Of a DNA stretch of 46,994 nt, positions 31,936 through 41,393 are shown piece by piece (position 1 is the stretch's first letter; each line of letters begins with the position of its first letter). This DNA is from Muribaculaceae bacterium. Lineage in GTDB: Bacteria > Bacteroidota > Bacteroidia > Bacteroidales > Muribaculaceae. The notes under the pieces were generated by a model. The model did no database searches and had not been told where the DNA came from. It saw nothing but the letters and a program-made list of their open reading frames with translations. Location of the stretch: contig JAFLTJ010000008.1 in NCBI GenBank assembly GCA_022510465.1, positions 1 to 46,994 on the forward strand, given 5' to 3'. A program made the position numbers and the translations under genes.

Positions 31936-34878
31936 ATGAAAAGAATCGTACACTTTTTATTCATAATGTCGGCAGTGTTAACGTCACTACCAACGTTAGC
32001 CTATAACGGGCAAAATTTCTCATACCAGGGAGTCAACTATACGGTTATCTCTGAATCTGAAAAGACTGTAAAAACAAAAGTCGGCGACCCAGACGGCACC
32101 TGGGATTTAGCAGGCAATAATTTTAAAGGCGCGTTGGTTCTTCCCGAGAAGGTTTACAATGGCTCAATCGAGTATACTCTCGTTGAAATCGGTGAGTATA
32201 GCTTCCATTATAATTTCGAATTAACCAGCGTCTCTTTTCCCTCGACATTGAAAAAAATAAGCAGAGGTGCTTTTTGGGAGGCTGATAAAATACAGGAGGT
32301 GGATTTATCCAATACTGTTGTTACGGATATCGCGGAGGCGAGTTTTCACGGCAAAATAAAAACAGTAAGGCTACCCAAGACTCTTGAAACAGCGGGGAGT
32401 GATTTTAGTGATCTTTATTCCATAGTTATTTCTTCTGGTGGTGTTGACATGGTGGACCTGCATATCCCTGATATTGAGAGCTATTGTAACATATCAGGTA
32501 ACATTGTAAATTGTAGTGGTCATCCAATCAGATTGTTTGAACATGGTAAAGAAGTAATTGATTTGGAGATACCACAGGGCATTACGCGCATCCACTCTAA
32601 TAGGTTTTATAGCATGAGGAACATACGGTCGGTTTCTATCCCTACCTCGGTTAAAACCATTGGGGATTATGCTTTTATGAGTACCGGCATTACGAGTGTC
32701 ATTATTCCAGATAATGTTGTATCGTTGGGAGATTATGGATCTGCATTTTCCGATTGCCCTCTTAAGGAATTTACGATTGGCAATGGCGTAACGGGCATGG
32801 TGTCTCTTGATACTAAGAATGATTACCTCGAGAAACTGGTCATAGGGAACAGCATTACTGAAATGTATTTTGGTCCCATGCCGAATTTAAAAGAAATTGT
32901 TATCGGTTCGTCTCTTGCTAATTTGACAAATTTTGATTTGAGGAGCAGTAAGAACCTGATGTCTGTGACTTGCCTAAACGTCGATGTCATTACCAATTAT
33001 TCCTCAAGTTTTTCTATGGAAACAAAGCAGAACGGTTTCTTGTACATTCCCTCAAGCGCATACGAAAAAGTAAAATCGACATCCGGTTTCAGGTATGTCA
33101 TACCATTGGGTGACATATCCGGCGCGTTCTCTTCTGACACCCAGAATCTTGGCAAAAATAAAGAAATCACATTCCCTGTCAATCTTACACTAAATCCAAC
33201 CGTCGATTATGCCGGATTCCAATTTGACATTCAGGCTCCAGAAGGAATCACCATCAGGAGCATCCAGCTTAGTGATGAATTGACCGGTTTTTCATCTACC
33301 ACCCAGCAAAAGGCCAACAACACCACTCGATTCATGGCCTATACCGCCACGCAACAATTCTCGAACATTTCAAAGAATACCGTAAATGTGACCATTAAGG
33401 CCGATAATTCTGTAGCGTCGGGCATACAGCAACTGAAGATTACCAACGCTACAGCTACCAGAGTCGATGCCGTCGATATTGTCCTCGACAATTCCGATAT
33501 CAACATTAAGATCAACATTCCGGTACAAACCGTTACTCTTACCCCGGCAACAGCTGTCATGCATAAGGAGGAACAGTCCACTTTTACCATGACATACGAT
33601 CCCGCTAACGCTGAAGACCATGAGTTCACCTGGGAAACAAGCGAAAATCTTGAAATCATAAGCTCTAACGCATCTTCTATCACTGTCAAAGCCAAAGATT
33701 ATGGCATGGCCCAAGTAAAAGTGGTTTATGCCTCGGATCCTGCAATATATGCGACAGCCGATATTAACATTGTGGACTATCTGCAGATTGTTTCGGCACG
33801 CAATAGTTTCAAGGAAACAGAAACTGAGCAGCTGACCGCCAAGTGGACCAATTTGTCGACAAATATCTTTGAACTGCCCACCGACCTCGAATGGACTTCG
33901 TCGGCACCTCAATATGCTACTGTCGGGGCATCCACAGGCCTTGTAAAGGGCGTTTCTGAAGGCTCAGCCGTCATCACCGTCGCCTCCAAGGCTACCCCCG
34001 AGATAAATGCTTCGTTCAACATCACGATTGAGAAGCGTATCCTCGGCGACGCTAACGACAACAAGGTAGTGAACGTAGCCGATGTCGTGGCAATAGCCAA
34101 CAATATCGCCGACTATCCCGTTTACAATTTCTGTTTTGTAAACGCTGATACAGACGACAGCGGGGAAATCACAACAGCCGATCTAACCAAGACCGTCAAC
34201 ATAATTCTCCAAGACGACGATTATCAGCCTAATTCCACGAATGCAAAGCGGATTGCGCCGGCGATGAACCCCGAGGACTATCTTGTAAGCGACAATTTCA
34301 ATGCCAACATCGCCGATAAGTTCAATATTGATGTAAGAATCCAGGGTTCAAATGAGTATGTAGCGCTCCAGGCCACAATGATTGTGCCTCATGGCATGAC
34401 TGTACACGAAATCGTAGCCGGACCTTCTGCAATCAATCACAGCCTCATCTATAATATCAAAGACAACAATAGCGTGAAGATTGTGCTGTTCTCGCTCAAT
34501 AACCAGTCATTTGTAAATGCCGCCCTGCCGCTGTTCACTATCATTGCTTCGGTCGACACCGACTGCGGCAACATAGAATTCAGCAATATCCTCGGGTCGA
34601 ATGCACAAAGCCAGGAATTCGCGTTGGGTTACACCGGAGGCATCAATACCGCTGACACAAGCGGAATCGGCAATGCTGTCAATGCCGCAGCAACGGTTAA
34701 GGTTGTTTCCGGTGGTGTAGAAATATATGGCGCCTCGGGCAGCGTATATGTCTACAACTCTATGGGTGAGGTTGTCAAAGTTGTTGCATATCCCTCCAGT
34801 TGTGAGTTTACTCCGCTCGCCACTGGGTTCTATGTCGTAACTGTTGATAACGCCGCCTATAAAATCGCTGTTAAATAA
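31936..34878 (+). CDS. Large surface protein: BspA-like LRR, cohesin-like, Big_2-like and dockerin domains
   Basis: A 980-residue protein with a signal peptide (1-22, ending TLAYN). Residues about 60-390 carry BspA/LRR_5 repeats such as VKTIGDYAFMSTGITSVIIP. About 400-530 is cohesin-like (FPVNLTLNPTVDYAGFQFDI). About 535-700 holds two Ig-like (Big_2 type) modules. About 703-765 is a type I dockerin with duplicated calcium loops, GDANDNKVVNVADVV and NADTDDSGEITTADL. About 790-900 is a second cohesin-like domain. The C-terminus (GGVEIYGASGSVYVYNSMGE to YKIAVK) resembles a type IX secretion sorting domain. Probably a cell-surface scaffold or adhesin; ligand unknown. Confidence 0.85.
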   Translation: MKRIVHFLFIMSAVLTSLPTLAYNGQNFSYQGVNYTVISESEKTVKTKVGDPDGTWDLAGNNFKGALVLPEKVYNGSIEYTLVEIGEYSFHYNFELTSVSFPSTLKKISRGAFWEADKIQEVDLSNTVVTDIAEASFHGKIKTVRLPKTLETAGSDFSDLYSIVISSGGVDMVDLHIPDIESYCNISGNIVNCSGHPIRLFEHGKEVIDLEIPQGITRIHSNRFYSMRNIRSVSIPTSVKTIGDYAFMSTGITSVIIPDNVVSLGDYGSAFSDCPLKEFTIGNGVTGMVSLDTKNDYLEKLVIGNSITEMYFGPMPNLKEIVIGSSLANLTNFDLRSSKNLMSVTCLNVDVITNYSSSFSMETKQNGFLYIPSSAYEKVKSTSGFRYVIPLGDISGAFSSDTQNLGKNKEITFPVNLTLNPTVDYAGFQFDIQAPEGITIRSIQLSDELTGFSSTTQQKANNTTRFMAYTATQQFSNISKNTVNVTIKADNSVASGIQQLKITNATATRVDAVDIVLDNSDINIKINIPVQTVTLTPATAVMHKEEQSTFTMTYDPANAEDHEFTWETSENLEIISSNASSITVKAKDYGMAQVKVVYASDPAIYATADINIVDYLQIVSARNSFKETETEQLTAKWTNLSTNIFELPTDLEWTSSAPQYATVGASTGLVKGVSEGSAVITVASKATPEINASFNITIEKRILGDANDNKVVNVADVVAIANNIADYPVYNFCFVNADTDDSGEITTADLTKTVNIILQDDDYQPNSTNAKRIAPAMNPEDYLVSDNFNANIADKFNIDVRIQGSNEYVALQATMIVPHGMTVHEIVAGPSAINHSLIYNIKDNNSVKIVLFSLNNQSFVNAALPLFTIIASVDTDCGNIEFSNILGSNAQSQEFALGYTGGINTADTSGIGNAVNAAATVKVVSGGVEIYGASGSVYVYNSMGEVVKVVAYPSSCEFTPLATGFYVVTVDNAAYKIAVK

Positions 34879-34897
34879 AGGGACTACAAGATAGCGT

Positions 34898-34965
34898 ACC
34901 CCTCTAATAAATACGGGGTCGACACCTTTTCAATATTACAGATTAAGTGTGCCGGGCCCGTATTT
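34898..34965 (+). promoter_or_regulatory. Alternative inverted repeats between two surface-protein genes
   Basis: GGGG at 34915-34918 can pair either with ACCCC at 34898-34902 or, as part of AAATACGGG (34909-34917), with CCCGTATTT (34957-34965). The two pairings exclude each other. The second is followed by TAAC, not a clean U-run. This may be a terminator or a weak regulatory switch. Confidence 0.35.
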
Positions 34966-34989
34966 TAACTTTATCATATTCCTACATAG

Positions 34990-37320
34990 ATGGAAACTAA
35001 AGCAAGACATATATTATCAGCCTTATTCTTCACGATATTTTGGATCACAGGTCATGCTGCCGGTATCTCTTTGCAAGACTTCACGATTATGGCGGGTCAA
35101 TCTGAAACGTCAGAAGTTGTCGTTGAGAATAATGATTACTCGCTGTCAGGCATTCAATTCGACATAGAGCTGCCCGAATACTTGACAATCGAGTCTGTCA
35201 TACCCGTTGCTCCCTATGAAAATTTATCCGTCAGGTTTCAGAGGTTAGAAAACAACCACTACAGGGTGATTGCATTCAGCAATGCATCCCTGCAGATAAG
35301 TGAGCCGGGGCCTGTGCTCAAAATGACTTTCTCGTGCTCGTTGGATGCAGAGATTGGCCAAGCGTCAATAGAGATTAAAAAAGCTTTGTTTTCAACTATC
35401 GATGGCCGGGATGTGGTTCTCTCCGACAAATCGGCTGTGGCTACAATCATACCGCTTGAAATTAAGGTGGCTGAGATTAAGCTGAATACCTCTGAGGCCG
35501 AAATGCACGTCACCGAAACAATGACTCTCCTCCCGACTGTTCTCCCTGAAAACGCCACAAACAAGGCTCTGCAATGGACTACCAACGCGCCGAGCATCGC
35601 TTCTGTAAGCCCTGACGGCGTGGTGACGGCCCTTATGATCGGCGAGGCCAACATAACTGCCCGTGCTACCGACGGAAGCAACGTCGCCACCTCCTGCAAG
35701 GTGACTGTTAAGCCAATTGCTCTGAAAGGTGTATCAGTTAGTGCTAAAACCACCACTTCACTGCGCGATGGCGAGACCGTGCAGCTCGCTGCAACAATCG
35801 CCCCGTCTAATGCAACCGAGCCAATAACTGTCAAGTGGTCGACCAACAAACCCGAAGTGGCTACGGTTGATGAGACAAACGGCCTTGTGACAGCTCACGC
35901 CACCCTGGGCACCGCCACAATTACCGCCACTGCCACCAATCCTTACGGCGACGAGGTAAGCGGCACTATTGACATTAAGGTAATTGCAACCGACGCAAGT
36001 CGCGTAATATTAAGCAAATACAATACTACCCTGCTCACGGGCCAATCTTATAAGCTGACTGCGACTATTGAGCCTGAAAGCACTACCGATAAAACCGTAA
36101 CATGGAGCTCTGACAAGTCGAATATTGCCAAAGTAGGCGAAGATGGCACCGTAACGGCAGTTTCGGCCGGTACTGCCAACATTACAGCCACCTGCGGCGA
36201 TGTAACAGCCACTTGTGTTGTCACTGTCAAGACTCTCACAAGCGACGACGTCACGGTGACTCCCGGCAGCGGCACTACCGAGGGTGACGATGACTCGTCG
36301 AACGCCGACAATACCTCCGAGGGCGGCTCGCTGAGCGGCAATGACCTGACACTCCGCGTGGGTCAGACCTCGGCTATCTCTCTATTGGTCAAGACCGACA
36401 GTGACGTGGCTCCCACATTTGAATGGACCCTTGCCGACGGTGGCAGCGAGGTTGTGACAATGACCGTCAATGCCGACGACACCAAGACCGCAACCTTCAA
36501 GGGCCTGGCAATTGGCAAAACCACTTACACTGTCAAACGAACCAACACCTCCGACGCAATCGTTACCGGCAACATCACCGTTATTGCCGAGAATCCCATT
36601 ACCTCGCTGACAATCGAGCCTATCGAGATTAAAATTGCCAAAAACGCCCAACCTGTTCAGCTGACGGCAACCGTTACGCCCGATGACGCCACCGAAGCAA
36701 CACTCAAGTGGACAAGCAGCGATGAAAGCATTGCCACGGTTGATGAAGACGGTTTGGTTACCCCGGTTAGCGTCGGCGAATGTGAAATCACCGCTGCCAC
36801 CATCGACGGCTCTAACCTCTCGGCCACTTGCAAGGTAACGGTAATAGAGATAACCGGATTTGAATTCAACCTGGCTGACGGAAACACCGGTGACGATTCG
36901 GATGTAATCACAGCCGACGGCATTGTTCTTGACCTGCACCAGACGGTAGAGCTTAAAGTAACGGTAGAACCCGACGTTGACGTTGCTCCCGAGCTTACAT
37001 GGAGGATAGCCGACAGCAGCATTGCCTCGCTGGTTAATGGCGAAGACTGTTATACGGCCAAGATAACCGGTGAAAAAATCGGCGAAACCACTCTGACCGT
37101 ATCTCTGACCGAGGACCCGAGTGTAAGCGTTACCACAAAGGTTATCGTACTTGACAAGAGCGGTTTGGGCAACCTTATCTTCAACGATGCTAACGGCGCT
37201 CCGGTGGATGTTTACAATATGCAGGGAGTGTGCATTGTTCGTAATGCGACGCTTGACGACCTCAAGGCCCTCTCGCCCGGATTCTACATCATCGGCGGCA
37301 AGAAGGTGCTAATCAAATAA
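34990..37320 (+). CDS. Surface protein: cohesin-like domain, six Big_2 Ig-like domains, T9SS-type tail
   Basis: A 776-residue protein with a signal peptide (1-24, ending GHAAG). Residues about 25-150 are cohesin-like (SLSGIQFDIELPEYLTIESV). Then come Big_2 domains at roughly 155-240, 243-330, 333-415, 445-540, 545-625 and 630-720, seen from recurrent signatures such as LQWTTNAPSIASVSPDGVVT and LKWTSSDESIATVDEDGLVT. An acidic Asp/Ser linker lies near 418-440. The end, VDVYNMQGVCIVRN to GFYIIGGKKVLIK, is the sorting-signal pattern VYNMQG...G-Y-I...K. It directly follows the dockerin-bearing protein. Likely an exported stalk or scaffold protein; binding partner unproven. Confidence 0.85.
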   Translation: METKARHILSALFFTIFWITGHAAGISLQDFTIMAGQSETSEVVVENNDYSLSGIQFDIELPEYLTIESVIPVAPYENLSVRFQRLENNHYRVIAFSNASLQISEPGPVLKMTFSCSLDAEIGQASIEIKKALFSTIDGRDVVLSDKSAVATIIPLEIKVAEIKLNTSEAEMHVTETMTLLPTVLPENATNKALQWTTNAPSIASVSPDGVVTALMIGEANITARATDGSNVATSCKVTVKPIALKGVSVSAKTTTSLRDGETVQLAATIAPSNATEPITVKWSTNKPEVATVDETNGLVTAHATLGTATITATATNPYGDEVSGTIDIKVIATDASRVILSKYNTTLLTGQSYKLTATIEPESTTDKTVTWSSDKSNIAKVGEDGTVTAVSAGTANITATCGDVTATCVVTVKTLTSDDVTVTPGSGTTEGDDDSSNADNTSEGGSLSGNDLTLRVGQTSAISLLVKTDSDVAPTFEWTLADGGSEVVTMTVNADDTKTATFKGLAIGKTTYTVKRTNTSDAIVTGNITVIAENPITSLTIEPIEIKIAKNAQPVQLTATVTPDDATEATLKWTSSDESIATVDEDGLVTPVSVGECEITAATIDGSNLSATCKVTVIEITGFEFNLADGNTGDDSDVITADGIVLDLHQTVELKVTVEPDVDVAPELTWRIADSSIASLVNGEDCYTAKITGEKIGETTLTVSLTEDPSVSVTTKVIVLDKSGLGNLIFNDANGAPVDVYNMQGVCIVRNATLDDLKALSPGFYIIGGKKVLIK

Positions 37321-37343
37321 TTTAAACAACATGCTCAATAGCT

Positions 37344-37380
37344 AAAATCCCTCGACGAGCGCTTCTCGTCGGGGGATTTT
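37344..37380. terminator. Strong bidirectional terminator hairpin
   Basis: AAAATCCCTCGACGAG and CTCGTCGGGGGATTTT form a 16-bp stem (one G:U) around CGCTT. The arm ends in TTTT on both strands. It closes the surface-protein region. Confidence 0.9.
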
Positions 37381-37450
37381 AAATACTCGGCCACAAGTAT
37401 TTGCAGTGACCGTTTCTGGTCGGCATTGCAAGATAACGGGAAAATATGAC

Positions 37451-37458
37451 TATATTTG
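37451..37458 (+). promoter_or_regulatory. -7 promoter box of the GH28 gene
   Basis: TATATTTG, perfect TAnnTTTG, 25 bases before the ATG at 37484. The nearest upstream box is ATTG, spaced 22 bases. Confidence 0.6.
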
Positions 37459-37483
37459 CGGGAAATTATTACAATTTGATATT

Positions 37484-38863
37484 ATGAAACGACCTCAAAT
37501 CATTACCATTCTGCTTACTGCGTTAGTAACCACCGTTGCCGGTGCGGCCGATTTTCACGACTCGCTGCGCGACAGTATTCTCGCCAATATAACCGGAGCC
37601 TCAGTCCCGGCCGATACCATTAACGTAACCAAATTGGGAGCAAAAGGAGACGGTCATAAAGACTGCCGGAAAGCCTTTGCCAAAGCCATCGACCGCGCTG
37701 CGCGCCGTGGCGGCGTAGTGAGTGTTCCGGCCGGAACATACTTCATCAGCGGCCCTATCGAGCTTAAAAGCAATGTCATCCTGCATCTTGACGAGGGCTC
37801 GACACTGCTCTTTGACCCCAATCCGAGTTGTTATCCGATTGTTGAAACATCCTGGGAGGGAACATATTGTCTAAACTATTCCCCCATGATTAGAGCCTAT
37901 AAAGTGACAAATACCGGCATAACAGGGCGTGGCACCATAGACGGCAACGCCATGACTACATTCGCCACATGGAAACCGATGCAAAAGGAGGCTCAGAAAC
38001 GCAACCGCGACATGAACCACCAAAAGGTGCCGCGCGGTGAGCGCAAATTTGGCGAGGGCGACTATTTGCGACCACAGTTAATACAATTCTATGATTGCAA
38101 AGGGGTTACAATCGAGGATGTGATGATTACAAACTCTCCGTTCTGGTGCATCCACCTGCTCACGAGCGAAAATATAATCTGCCGTGGCATAAGATATGAT
38201 GCCAAGTTAATCAACAATGACGGTATCGACCCCGAAAGTTCCCGAAACATACTTATCGAAGATATTCATTTCAACAACGGTGACGACAATATAGCCATCA
38301 AGAGCGGTCGCGACGATGACGGCCTCGACCCGATGACTCCGCCATCCGAAAACATCGTGATACGTAACTGCCATTTCAAAGGCCTGCATGCTGTTGTGCT
38401 CGGCAGCGAGCTTTCGGGAGGAATCAGAAACGTCATCATAGAAAACTGTGATGCAGCCGGTTATTGCAAGCGTGGATTCTATCTCAAGAGCAATCCCGAC
38501 CGTGGCGGATTTGTAGAGAACGTCAGTATTCGCAACGTTGTTCTGGCCAATGTGGAAGACCTGTTCTATGTCACAGCCTCCTACGCCGGCGAGGGCCTTG
38601 ACAACAACCGCTATACCTCCATCAAAAACATAAATGTCAACACACTTACAGCCGATACAGTTTCGAGCGCGGCAATCGTAATTCAGGGTATCAGGGAAAT
38701 GCCGGTTAAAAACGTATCGCTCAACGGAATATCGTGCAATTCAGCACTCATTGGGTTGTCAATTGAAAATGTTGAAGATGTGACAATGAACAACTGTTTT
38801 GTTGGCGGCCGCGCCGGTGTGCCTACAATGGTCACGGCCAAAGACAACATTTTTAACAGATAA
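37484..38863 (+). CDS. Glycoside hydrolase family 28 (polygalacturonase-like)
   Basis: A 459-residue protein from the ATG at 37484; the frame extends upstream across the promoter, so 37406 is not the start. Signal peptide MKRPQIITILLTALVTTVAG. The early DTINVTKLGAKGDGHKDCRK and the PbH1 beta-helix repeats are typical. Catalytic region motifs: NNDGIDPESS, NNGDDNIAIKSG (Asp pair), HAVVLGSELSGG and RGFYLKSNPDRGG, which correspond to the GH28 NTD, DD, GHG-like and RIK-like sites. The family hydrolyses galacturonan or rhamnogalacturonan, here probably in the periplasm. No SusC/SusD pair is next to it. Confidence 0.93.
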   Translation: MKRPQIITILLTALVTTVAGAADFHDSLRDSILANITGASVPADTINVTKLGAKGDGHKDCRKAFAKAIDRAARRGGVVSVPAGTYFISGPIELKSNVILHLDEGSTLLFDPNPSCYPIVETSWEGTYCLNYSPMIRAYKVTNTGITGRGTIDGNAMTTFATWKPMQKEAQKRNRDMNHQKVPRGERKFGEGDYLRPQLIQFYDCKGVTIEDVMITNSPFWCIHLLTSENIICRGIRYDAKLINNDGIDPESSRNILIEDIHFNNGDDNIAIKSGRDDDGLDPMTPPSENIVIRNCHFKGLHAVVLGSELSGGIRNVIIENCDAAGYCKRGFYLKSNPDRGGFVENVSIRNVVLANVEDLFYVTASYAGEGLDNNRYTSIKNINVNTLTADTVSSAAIVIQGIREMPVKNVSLNGISCNSALIGLSIENVEDVTMNNCFVGGRAGVPTMVTAKDNIFNR

Positions 38864-38950
38864 TCCTAACAGCAAGCAATTTAGGCAGCGCTGATGAAGC
38901 TCTAATACTGATGAGGATGCATTAAAGGTTAATAATTCACTTTTTTTTCA

Positions 38951-38958
38951 TAATTTTG
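38951..38958 (+). promoter_or_regulatory. -7 promoter box of the hydrolase-murF-like-ddl operon
   Basis: TAATTTTG, perfect TAnnTTTG, 26 bases before the start codon at 38985, preceded by eight T. No clear -33 TTTG. Confidence 0.55.
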
Positions 38959-38984
38959 TCGGTCGATAAACGACCCTGGAAAGA

Positions 38985-39755
38985 ATGGAGAAATTTGTTG
39001 AAATAAAAGGAGTCAAAGTGCATTACGAAATCAGTGGTAACGCCGACGACACAGTTGTGCTCATGCATGGCTGGGGTTGCAATCTTACTACCCTCGCCTC
39101 TTTGACTGCCGTGGCTCAGAAAGCCGGCAAAACAACACTGTCAATTGATTTTCCCGGATTCGGGCAATCCGAAGAGCCGGAGGCCGTCTGGGGCGTGGAA
39201 GAATATACCGCGTTGATGGAAGAGCTTTTACAACGCGAAAATATCACCAATCCCATTCTGCTGGGTCACTCCTTTGGCGGCCGCGTCGGCATTCTTTATG
39301 CCTCGCGCAACCGGGTCAAAAAACTTATACTCGTCGACGCTGCCGGTGTCAAGCCAAAACGGTCGATGAAATACTACCTTAAAGTTTACAGCTTCAAGGC
39401 TTCAAAAATGATAATGAAACTTGTCTATGGCAAGGAGAAAGCGGCCGAACGCATCGAGCGGCAGCGGGCAAAGCGCGGCTCGAGCGACTACCAAAACGCC
39501 AGTCCGAAGATGAGGAGCATTCTTTCCAAGGTTGTCAACGAAGACCTGCAACACGTCATGCCCTCAATCAAGGCGCCAACGCTGTTGATATGGGGCGAAA
39601 ACGACACCGCCACTCCCCTGTCTGACGCCAAGACAATGGCACGGCTCATACCCGACTGTGGCCTGGTTTCCTTTCCCAACTGCGGCCACTACAGCTTTTT
39701 GGACAATCCAAGGCAAACAGCCGCCGTATTAACAAGTTTTCTCACAAACGATTAA
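38985..39755 (+). CDS. Alpha/beta-fold hydrolase
   Basis: A 256-residue cytoplasmic protein with MHGWGCNLTTL (oxyanion region), nucleophile in LGHSFGGRVG, acid in IWGENDTATP and histidine in NCGHYSFLDNP. No signal peptide. Substrate is not recognisable from sequence. It lies 12 bases before the MurF-like gene, so a link to cell-wall metabolism is suggested by context only. Confidence 0.88.
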   Translation: MEKFVEIKGVKVHYEISGNADDTVVLMHGWGCNLTTLASLTAVAQKAGKTTLSIDFPGFGQSEEPEAVWGVEEYTALMEELLQRENITNPILLGHSFGGRVGILYASRNRVKKLILVDAAGVKPKRSMKYYLKVYSFKASKMIMKLVYGKEKAAERIERQRAKRGSSDYQNASPKMRSILSKVVNEDLQHVMPSIKAPTLLIWGENDTATPLSDAKTMARLIPDCGLVSFPNCGHYSFLDNPRQTAAVLTSFLTND

Positions 39756-39767
39756 GAATCACAAGCA

Positions 39768-41372
39768 ATGACAACTATTCTGACTATCCTATACAGCGTT
39801 ATCGCTCTTGTCGCAATAATCAACATCTGCGTTGAGTTGAAACGCGACTTGATGATGCTGCAACAAAACTCCTACCGCAACGAGCGATACACAAAATGGT
39901 TGCGAGTGTCGGGCGACACTACATCAACCATACGCCTGTGTGGATATGCAGCTCTGCTTTTCTCGATTTCAACCATTGGTATTGAGATTGTTTCAATGAC
40001 TTTCATTGCCATCATTGCCGCTGTCAACAGCTATAAGCTAATCACTGCACGATATAAAAAACCGCTTGTAATGACTGCGCGTGCCCGGCGTATTTTTGCC
40101 GTTTCACTCCTTATCAGCGCTGTCTGCCTTGCCGCCGTGCCGGTCTTTGCTAATGATGTAAACCTATGCCGGCTTGTGGCTCTGTTTACTTTCGTGGCGC
40201 TTGGAGTATTCCTCTTTTCCCACGTCATTCTCATGCTTGCCAACATCATTCTGAGGCCGGTAGAGAGCCACATCAACAACGGTTATCGCAAGGATGCCGA
40301 GCGGATTCTCGCCTCAATGCCGGGCCTTAAAATTATCGGTATTACAGGCAGTTATGGCAAAACCAGCACAAAGCACTACCTGCACCGCATTCTCTCCGAG
40401 CAATTCGACACCTGCATGACTCCGGGAAGTTACAACACAACTCTCGGCGTTATACGAACAATACGTGAGTATCTTAAGCCCTACAATGAGGTATTTATCG
40501 TTGAAATGGGAGCCAAACAAACCGGTGACATCAAGGAGATTGCCGAGTTGGTACACCCAACCATTGGTATAGTGACCGCCGTTGGCGAGCAACATCTTGA
40601 GTCATTTAAAACCATTGAAAACGTGGCCAATACCAAGTTTGAACTTGTTGATTCACTTCCGGCCGACGGTATCGCCGTAATCAACGACGACTTTGAGCCC
40701 ATTGCCAGCCGAAAGGTTGATGGTTGCAACGTCATCAGATATGGAATCTCCAATCCCGGCAATGCCCGGTTCACAGCCATTCAAATAAGCTATGGGGCTG
40801 ACGGAACACACTTTACCCTCAAAGGTAGCAACGGAGCCGAAATAGAGCTTCACACACGCTTGGTTGGAGAATGCAACGTTTCCAACCTCATTGCCGCTAT
40901 TATAGTCGCGCTTGAACTGGGCGTTCCCGAAGCGAAAATCAAATATGCCGTAGAGAAAATTGAGCAAGTAGAACACCGACTCCAGGTGAAACGTACACCG
41001 GCCGGAATCACAATTCTTGACGACGCGTTCAACAGCAACCCTACAGGGTCTTCGATGGCCGTTGACGTGCTTTCAAAAATGACCTTGGGCAAGCGTATCA
41101 TTATCACTCCCGGAATGATTGAACTCGGCGAACGTCAAAGCGAACTCAACCGCATCTTCGGCGAAAAAATTGCCGCCGGTGCCGATGTGGCCATCATCGT
41201 GGGGCATTACAACCGCGATGCAATTCTTGATGGAATCAAAGCCGGAGGAATGGATATGGCAAACGTTCATGCCGTTGACTCGTTCAACGAGGCTCAGGCA
41301 TTTTTACAGACATTTGTAAAAACCGGCGACACAGTCCTTTATGAAAACGATTTACCCGATACTTTTAAGTAA
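39768..41372 (+). CDS. Membrane-anchored MurF-like Mur ligase
   Basis: A 534-residue protein. Residues 1-162 hold about four hydrophobic segments (roughly 4-22, 57-90, 109-127 and 134-162). A Mur ligase core then follows: P-loop GITGSYGKTSTKHYL (about 191-205), PGSYNTTLGVIRTIREYL, EMGAKQTGDIKEIAELVHP, and a C-terminal domain with ILDDAFNSNPTGSSMAVDVL and VLYENDLPDTFK. MurF adds D-Ala-D-Ala to UDP-MurNAc-tripeptide. The canonical enzyme is soluble and about 430-450 residues, so this is a noncanonical, membrane-bound paralogue. The dipeptide-making Ddl follows 21 bases downstream, supporting a D-Ala-D-Ala substrate. Confidence 0.87.
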   Translation: MTTILTILYSVIALVAIINICVELKRDLMMLQQNSYRNERYTKWLRVSGDTTSTIRLCGYAALLFSISTIGIEIVSMTFIAIIAAVNSYKLITARYKKPLVMTARARRIFAVSLLISAVCLAAVPVFANDVNLCRLVALFTFVALGVFLFSHVILMLANIILRPVESHINNGYRKDAERILASMPGLKIIGITGSYGKTSTKHYLHRILSEQFDTCMTPGSYNTTLGVIRTIREYLKPYNEVFIVEMGAKQTGDIKEIAELVHPTIGIVTAVGEQHLESFKTIENVANTKFELVDSLPADGIAVINDDFEPIASRKVDGCNVIRYGISNPGNARFTAIQISYGADGTHFTLKGSNGAEIELHTRLVGECNVSNLIAAIIVALELGVPEAKIKYAVEKIEQVEHRLQVKRTPAGITILDDAFNSNPTGSSMAVDVLSKMTLGKRIIITPGMIELGERQSELNRIFGEKIAAGADVAIIVGHYNRDAILDGIKAGGMDMANVHAVDSFNEAQAFLQTFVKTGDTVLYENDLPDTFK

Positions 41373-41393
41373 ACAAGTACAATATAAGACAAA

